Positions 7,447 through 11,370 of a DNA stretch of 11,370 nt are shown here, piece after piece. The first letter of the stretch is position 1. The number at the start of each line of letters is the position of its first letter. The notes below the pieces were generated by a model that worked only from the letters and a program-made list of their open reading frames with translations, was not told where the DNA came from and ran no database searches. Location of the stretch: assembly GCA_050943315.1 (NCBI GenBank), contig JBMNOY010000067.1, forward strand, positions 1-11,370, read 5' to 3'. Source of the stretch: JBDKUD01 sp050943315 (GTDB taxonomy: Bacteria > Bacillota > Syntrophomonadia > Syntrophomonadales > Syntrophomonadaceae). The translations under genes were made by a program, and so were the position numbers.

Positions 7447-9195
7447 ATGCGAAAGACGAAGATTATCTGTACTATAGGTCCGGCCAGTGAAAACAGGGAA
7501 ACTTTAATACAAATGATCGAAGCGGGCATGAATGTGGCCCGCCTGAATTTTTCCCACGGGGTACAGGAGGAACACCAACGCAGGATTGACACTATAAGAG
7601 AAGCTGCCGGGATCCTGGATGTACCGATAGCGATTATGCTGGATACCAAAGGACCAGAAATCAGAACCGGACACCTCAGGGATAAAAAGGTGCGGCTGGC
7701 TGCCGGGGATAAATTCACTCTGACCACCCGTGAGGTAGAGGGGACAGAAAAGGAAGTTCAGGTCAGCTATCACAATTTGGCTAATGAAGTGGCGGAGGGA
7801 GACCATATCTTATTATCTGACGGCCTTATCGACCTGCAGGTGGAGAAAACTACTGACACTGATATTATCTGCCGGGTAATGAACGGCGGGGAATTGGGAG
7901 AGCAAAAAGGAGTAAATGTACCCGGGGTACCTATTAATTTAAACTTTTTGAGTGAAAAAGACATAGCGGACATTAACTTTGGGATTAATAATAATGTTGA
8001 TTTTATTGCAGCTTCATTTGTACGCAATGCCCAGGACGTGCTGGATATAAGGCGAATTTTGGAACAACGTCAGGCCGATATCGACATAATCGCCAAAATT
8101 GAAAGCCAGGAAGGGGTAAATAACCTGGAAGATATCATCAAGGTGGCTGACGGGATAATGGTAGCCCGGGGTGATTTGGGGGTAGAGATCCCCGGGGAAG
8201 AAGTGCCTCTGGTACAAAAAGACATGGTCAGCAGATGCAACCTGGCCGGTAAGGTGGTGATTATTGCCACCCAGATGCTGGATTCCATGATCGTTAACCC
8301 GCGTCCCACCCGGGCGGAAGTATCTGATGTTGCCAATGCCATTTTTGATGGGGCAGATGCGATTATGCTGTCCGGGGAAACGGCTGCCGGCAAATACCCG
8401 GTTGATGCGGTAGCTACTATGGCTAGAATAGCCCGGCGAGCTGAAGATTCCCTGCCTTATGCTAACATGTTGCGGCAAAGGCGTATACAGGGGAAGCTGT
8501 CAGTTACCGATGCCATTGGCTATGCGACCTGCGCTACCGCTATGAGCCTGGATGCGTCGGCGATCATCACTTCCACCCGTTCCGGGTTTACCGCCCGGAC
8601 AGTATCCAAATACCGCCCGCGGGCAGATATTGTAGCGGCTACCCCGGATCCCCGCATACTCAATAAACTCTCCCTGGTATGGGGAGCCTATCCGGTCTTG
8701 ATTGAGAATGTCTCTGGAACTGACCCGCTCCTGGAAGCCTCAGTCAAAAAGGCCCTGGAAACCGGGTATATAAAAAACGGTGACCTGGTGGTTCTGACAG
8801 CCGGGGAACCTTCCGGTATAGCCGGCGGTACTAATCTTCTCAAAGTACATGTGGTAGGCGATATCCTGGTCGAGGGGATGGGGATAGGGACCGAGACTAT
8901 CCAGGGCCGGGTTCGGGTAATCAAACATGAAGAAGATCTGGAAAACATTGAACCGGGAGAGATAGTAGTCGTCACCGGTGCCAGCGGCAGCTTTGCGCCT
9001 TACCTGGAGAGAATCAGTGCCATCATTGCCGAAGAGGGAGGTCTGACCTCCGATGCCGCCATAATAGGGTTGAACGCCGGGATTCCGGTGGTGGTAGGGG
9101 CCAAAAATGCCTCTGTCATTTTGCAGGATGGTATGCTGGTAACCGTCCACACTCCGCGGGGGCGTGTATATAAGGGAATTGCCAAAGTTATCTGA
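7447..9195 (+). CDS. pyk: pyruvate kinase with C-terminal PEP-utiliser-like domain
   Basis: Pyruvate kinase turns phosphoenolpyruvate and ADP into pyruvate and ATP, the last step of glycolysis. The 582-residue protein has the catalytic barrel with Arg32, Asn34 and Ser36 (ARLNFSHG), Asp66 (MLDTKGPEIRTG), and the signature IAKIESQEG with catalytic Lys217, followed by VARGDLGVE. The B domain (about 70-170) and regulatory C domain (about 350-470) follow. The last 110 residues form the extra C-terminal sequence of Bacillus-type enzymes, related to the phosphohistidine domain of PEP-using enzymes. Here its LTSHA motif reads LTSDA, with Asp536 in place of His. I chose ATG 7447 because GAGGTG (7435-7440) then acts as the ribosome binding site 6 bases before it. 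The in-frame GTG at 7438 lies inside that site. pfkA ends 26 bases upstream. No strong terminator follows, only an inverted repeat starting at the stop codon. Confidence 0.96.
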   Translation: MRKTKIICTIGPASENRETLIQMIEAGMNVARLNFSHGVQEEHQRRIDTIREAAGILDVPIAIMLDTKGPEIRTGHLRDKKVRLAAGDKFTLTTREVEGTEKEVQVSYHNLANEVAEGDHILLSDGLIDLQVEKTTDTDIICRVMNGGELGEQKGVNVPGVPINLNFLSEKDIADINFGINNNVDFIAASFVRNAQDVLDIRRILEQRQADIDIIAKIESQEGVNNLEDIIKVADGIMVARGDLGVEIPGEEVPLVQKDMVSRCNLAGKVVIIATQMLDSMIVNPRPTRAEVSDVANAIFDGADAIMLSGETAAGKYPVDAVATMARIARRAEDSLPYANMLRQRRIQGKLSVTDAIGYATCATAMSLDASAIITSTRSGFTARTVSKYRPRADIVAATPDPRILNKLSLVWGAYPVLIENVSGTDPLLEASVKKALETGYIKNGDLVVLTAGEPSGIAGGTNLLKVHVVGDILVEGMGIGTETIQGRVRVIKHEEDLENIEPGEIVVVTGASGSFAPYLERISAIIAEEGGLTSDAAIIGLNAGIPVVVGAKNASVILQDGMLVTVHTPRGRVYKGIAKVI

Positions 9196-9233
9196 TATTA
9201 TGGCCGGCAGGCACCATAATTAACCATAATATC
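9194..9233 (+). repeat. 10-bp inverted repeat at end of pyk
   Basis: GATATTATGG (9194-9203) and CCATAATATC (9224-9233) are perfect reverse complements separated by 20 bases. The left arm begins within the pyk stop codon. The loop holds a second CCATAAT (9214-9220) that could pair with the left arm instead, giving two competing folds. There is no T run right after the stem, so this is not a classical intrinsic terminator. It could be a weak or alternative 3' end, or an RNA-stability hairpin. Confidence 0.4.
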
Positions 9234-9415
9234 CATGACCATTTGGTCGTTTTGGAAAAAGTTGCATGCTTATGTTTAGTGCCAAGAAAAGAAAAATGTA
9301 TCACCACTAAAAGAAGGAATTCCCATTCAAATGTAGAAATGCTGTATAGAGGACTGTTAGGGCTAATCAGAAAACCACTAAAGATTATTAGAGAATTTAA
9401 AGGAGGTATTTGGGA

Positions 9416-10255
9416 ATGAAAATAATGGTACTAGGTGCAGGTACTATGGGTGCAGGTATTGTTCAAGTTGCCGCTCAGGCTGGACATGATGTGGTTGTTC
9501 GCGACATCAAACAGGAATTTGTTGATAGAGGCATCGCTGGTATTGCCAAAGGTTTAGAGAAAATGGTTGCCAAAGGCAAAATGGAAGCCGAGAAGAAAGA
9601 TGCTATTCTGGGTAAAATTACTGGTACCGTAGATCTGGCCGAAGCTAAAGATTGCGACATCGTAATCGAAGCAGCTGTCGAAGTTATGGACATCAAAAAA
9701 GCTATCTTTAAAGAACTGGATGGCATTTGCAAACCCGAATGCATTTTGGCCAGCAACACTTCAGCTCTTAGCATAACCGAGATCGGTGCTGCCACCGGCA
9801 GAGCTGACAAAGTTATCGGAATGCATTTCTTCAATCCGGTACCGGCTATGAAATTAGTTGAAATCATCAAGGGTGCTTCCACCTCCCAGGAAACTTTTGA
9901 TTTCACCAAAGACCTGAGTATTGGCCTGGGCAAGAGCCCGGTTGAAATCAATGAAGCCCCTGGCTTTGTTGTAAACCGCCTCTTAATTCCTATGCTGAAC
10001 GAAGGTATGTATTGTGTTATGGAAGGCGTAGCCAATGCAGAAGACGTAGACACTTCCATGAAGTTTGGTGCTGGCCATCCGATGGGACCTCTGGCATTAG
10101 CTGACATGATTGGTCTGGACATTTGCCTGGCTATTATGCAGACTCTGCACAGAGAATTTGGCGATGACAAATATCGCCCCTGTCCGTTACTGGTGAAAAT
10201 GGTCCGCGCTGGCAAACTGGGCCGCAAAACTGGTGAAGGATTCTTCAAATACTAA
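9416..10255 (+). CDS. hbd: 3-hydroxybutyryl-CoA dehydrogenase
   Basis: Hbd interconverts acetoacetyl-CoA and (S)-3-hydroxybutyryl-CoA with NAD(P)(H), serving butyrate formation in fermenters or beta-oxidation in syntrophs. The 279-residue length is typical for the short bacterial form. The N-terminal Rossmann fold shows GAGTMGAG (7-14). The catalytic pair is His137 in MHFFNPVP and Glu149 in LVEII. SNTS (113-116) contributes to substrate binding, and APGFVVNRLL and the C-terminal GRKTGEGFF complete the family pattern. ATG 9416 lies 9 bases after AAAGGAGG (9399-9406). An in-frame TTG at 9410 is too close to that site. Codon use stands out: no GGG, GCG or CGG codon occurs, whereas pyk and pfkA use them, which suggests very high expression. 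It appears to be a single-gene unit, with a 220-base leader region upstream and a strong terminator downstream. No thiolase, crotonase or acyl-CoA dehydrogenase lies in the window. Confidence 0.96.
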   Translation: MKIMVLGAGTMGAGIVQVAAQAGHDVVVRDIKQEFVDRGIAGIAKGLEKMVAKGKMEAEKKDAILGKITGTVDLAEAKDCDIVIEAAVEVMDIKKAIFKELDGICKPECILASNTSALSITEIGAATGRADKVIGMHFFNPVPAMKLVEIIKGASTSQETFDFTKDLSIGLGKSPVEINEAPGFVVNRLLIPMLNEGMYCVMEGVANAEDVDTSMKFGAGHPMGPLALADMIGLDICLAIMQTLHREFGDDKYRPCPLLVKMVRAGKLGRKTGEGFFKY

Positions 10256-10356
10256 GATATTGAACTAAAAACTTCTTAAGCGATTGGTTATTCTAGCCAG
10301 AATGTAGAGAAGGTTTTTCAAAAAGCAGTATTTGAGGGTGATGGATAAAATAAAAC

Positions 10357-10396
10357 TAAGGGTAGCACTTTATAGGTGCTACCCTTAATTGTTTTT
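10357..10396. terminator. bidirectional intrinsic terminator
   Basis: A perfect 12-pair stem is formed by TAAGGGTAGCAC (10357-10368) and GTGCTACCCTTA (10376-10387), with a 7-base loop. On the plus strand a T-rich tail with five T (10392-10396) follows, ending hbd transcripts. On the minus strand the tail reads GTTTTATTTTA, so the same hairpin can end the convergent gene whose stop lies at 10419. Confidence 0.92.
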
Positions 10397-10418
10397 GAAG
10401 CATATTGTGTTTTAAAAG

Positions 10419-10850
10419 TTAGCGGGCCAATGCTTGTACCCTTTGCATTTTCACTTCTTCGATAATAGTGTTTAGAGTCATGGAATCCATATTACCGGTA
10501 GGTCTAATACCATGCGCCTGCTGGTACTGCATGACAAATTGACTATAATCGCTATCTTCTTGCATACCCAATCTTAGAAGCATATCCCGGATTTGGCTAG
10601 TTTCCTGAGGTGACATTATCATATCCTGAGACACTGTTTTAGACGAACCGGCAGATGATGCCGCAATGGCTTTTTGCTGCTCAGTTGTCGCTGCAGGGTC
10701 TTTTGCAGCTGCTTGTGGTACTTCGTCAGCTCTATACAGGGCTCCGTTTTTCGCGAGATATTGAATATTGTTCATAATTCCCAGGGTCGAACCGACAACG
10801 ATTGCTGCGGCCACAGTAAGAATCAGGAAGAAGACTGTTTCTTTTTTCAT
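10419..10850 (-). CDS. membrane-anchored protein, peptidoglycan-binding-like domain
   Basis: This 143-residue protein begins with MKKE and a hydrophobic segment (about 6-25), which fits an uncleaved signal anchor or signal peptide, so the rest should lie outside the membrane. A low-complexity Ala/Ser/Gln/Lys linker (about 42-75) leads to a C-terminal region (about 85-138). There, an LLRLG helix, FVMQYQQAHGIRPTGNMD and a final TLNTIIEEV resemble the PG_binding_1 repeat (FQ-x-x-x-G-(L/I)-x-x-(T/D)-G-x-(L/M)-D-x-x-T). The match is partial and from pattern alone. No enzyme domain is present, so it may be a small cell-wall or spore-envelope factor. On the minus strand AAGGGG lies about 8 bases before the ATG, and a good promoter is centred 60 bases upstream. 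It converges on hbd and shares its terminator. Confidence 0.8.
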   Translation of the reverse strand: MKKETVFFLILTVAAAIVVGSTLGIMNNIQYLAKNGALYRADEVPQAAAKDPAATTEQQKAIAASSAGSSKTVSQDMIMSPQETSQIRDMLLRLGMQEDSDYSQFVMQYQQAHGIRPTGNMDSMTLNTIIEEVKMQRVQALAR

Positions 10851-11190
10851 AAACTATGCCCCTTATAATTATTAGGTATTACTTCTGTACCATAATTTTA
10901 CACGGTTTAAGTGTATTTATCAATATATTAGAAAATATCACTTGTATTGGCATTTGGAGCTAATCTTATTGGGAAAATCAACCTAATGTTAATTTTATGT
11001 TAACAAAGTAGGTAATAGTCTAATGTATTTTGCATATGTATTATTAAGGAAATTTTCAACAAATGAATACCTTTTAGTTGATTAGCTTGTTACAATATGC
11101 TACCAGAGTCTATGAGTATCGCTATGGCCAATGCTATTTGCAATGTATAAGACGTCAGCTACTGAATTAAGGGAAGGAGTGACGAAATTA
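10851..11190. other. 340-base AT-rich intergenic region
   Basis: This gap separates two divergent genes. It holds the minus-strand promoter at 10895-10923 and two copies of ATGTTAA (10986-10992 and 10997-11003), 11 bases apart. I see no convincing plus-strand promoter for the Com-family gene, no RNA gene and no further coding frame with a ribosome binding site. A plus-strand frame reading from 11131 into the Com gene has no ribosome binding site at its ATG. Confidence 0.6.
10895..10923 (-). promoter_or_regulatory. sigma-A-type promoter for the 10419-10850 gene
   Basis: Read on the minus strand, TTGATA (10918-10923) and TAAAAT (10895-10900) are separated by exactly 17 bases. Each hexamer has four or five of six consensus bases. 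A transcript start near 10888 gives a leader of about 38 bases. A housekeeping promoter argues against strictly sporulation-dependent expression. Confidence 0.65.
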
Positions 11191-11343
11191 ATGAATGATT
11201 TCCGGTGTACATCGTGTCACAAATTGCTGGGCAAATACCGGGGATGTGAATTTTTGGAAATAAGATGTCCTCGTTGTGGCACGTTAAATGTAGTTCATAG
11301 TGACAAAGGCCAGGATGCCAAATTAAGCAAATCCAGTCGGTGA
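11191..11343 (+). CDS. Com-family zinc-finger protein (phage Mu Com-like)
   Basis: This 50-residue protein aligns with phage Mu Com. It has FRCTSCHKLL, then FLEIRCPRCGTLN, with two CxxC pairs (Cys6/Cys9 and Cys26/Cys29) spaced to bind one zinc ion. Mu Com binds mom mRNA and opens its translation start. Chromosomal relatives are found in many bacteria, often annotated as regulators, and their targets are mostly unknown. The short basic C-terminal tail (AKLSKSSR) could touch nucleic acid. I chose ATG 11191, 11 bases after GGAG (11176-11179), because the family match starts there. The in-frame GTG at 11179 overlaps the ribosome binding site, and ATG 11131 has none. The gene is complete, but only 27 bases of sequence follow, so its downstream partner is not visible. 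It may be a domesticated prophage gene. Confidence 0.85.
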   Translation: MNDFRCTSCHKLLGKYRGCEFLEIRCPRCGTLNVVHSDKGQDAKLSKSSR

Positions 11344-11370
11344 TCAGCAAGGTTGTTAACTGGTGGATAT

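Noticed and set aside
8014..8478. Open frames antisense to pyk and dnaE (e.g. 8014-8478, 3639-4235)
   Set aside because: They are shadows of clearly conserved genes, with no start signals or family resemblance.
9237..9248. GACCATTTGGTC followed by GTTTT as a terminator of pyk
   Set aside because: The stem is only 4-5 pairs and the loop too tight, so stability is inadequate.
9475..10248. Long open frame (257 codons) antisense to hbd
   Set aside because: It mirrors the codon bias of hbd, has no ribosome binding site and no recognisable family, while hbd is unambiguous.
11191..11343. The zinc-finger protein as anti-TRAP (RtpA), partner of TRAP
   Set aside because: The CxxC arrangement and IRCPRC match Com, not the CPKC/CPAC DnaJ-like pattern of anti-TRAP.

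Overview
The window looks like a chromosomal segment of a spore-forming, low-to-mid GC Firmicute of the Clostridia. An alpha/beta-type small acid-soluble spore protein, strong AGGAGG-type ribosome binding sites and a dnaE-pfkA-pyk gene order all fit this. A separate, codon-optimised 3-hydroxybutyryl-CoA dehydrogenase suggests butyrate or beta-oxidation-type metabolism, as in Syntrophomonas-like bacteria. That genus-level guess is inference, not something the sequence proves.

Layout. Positions 1-123 hold a REP-like imperfect inverted repeat. A minus-strand gene of unknown function follows (147-1325, helical or coiled-coil protein). Divergent from it are a HAD-family hydrolase (1537-2259) and a small acid-soluble spore protein (2339-2536), closed by a clear intrinsic terminator (2577-2619). 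A new promoter (perfect -10 at 2661-2666) then opens what reads as a four-gene unit: dnaE (2712-6101), mtrB encoding TRAP (6188-6436), pfkA (6464-7420) and pyk (7447-9195). The last three genes are only 26-27 bases apart. After a 220-base leader region comes hbd (9416-10255), which ends at a strong 12-bp-stem terminator that can work in both directions. Converging on it from the other strand is a membrane-anchored protein with a peptidoglycan-binding-like C-terminus (10419-10850). It has a good sigma-A-type promoter at 10895-10923. At the right edge is a small Com-family zinc-finger protein (11191-11343), the family of phage Mu Com.

How the genes fit together. pfkA and pyk encode the two classical control enzymes of glycolysis, and they share a transcription unit with a replicative DNA polymerase. 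Neighbourhood of dnaE, pfkA and pyk is familiar in Firmicutes. What is unusual is the tryptophan-sensing RNA-binding protein TRAP sitting between polymerase and glycolysis genes instead of beside folE as in Bacillus. No TRAP target array is visible in the window, so its targets are probably elsewhere. Other points worth a look are Asn in place of the catalytic-site Asp103 in PfkA, LTSDA in place of LTSHA in the Pyk C-terminal domain, and a seemingly complete PHP metal site plus a QLSLF clamp-binding motif in DnaE. I did not find an obviously new multi-gene system. The TRAP placement is the strongest unusual signal.
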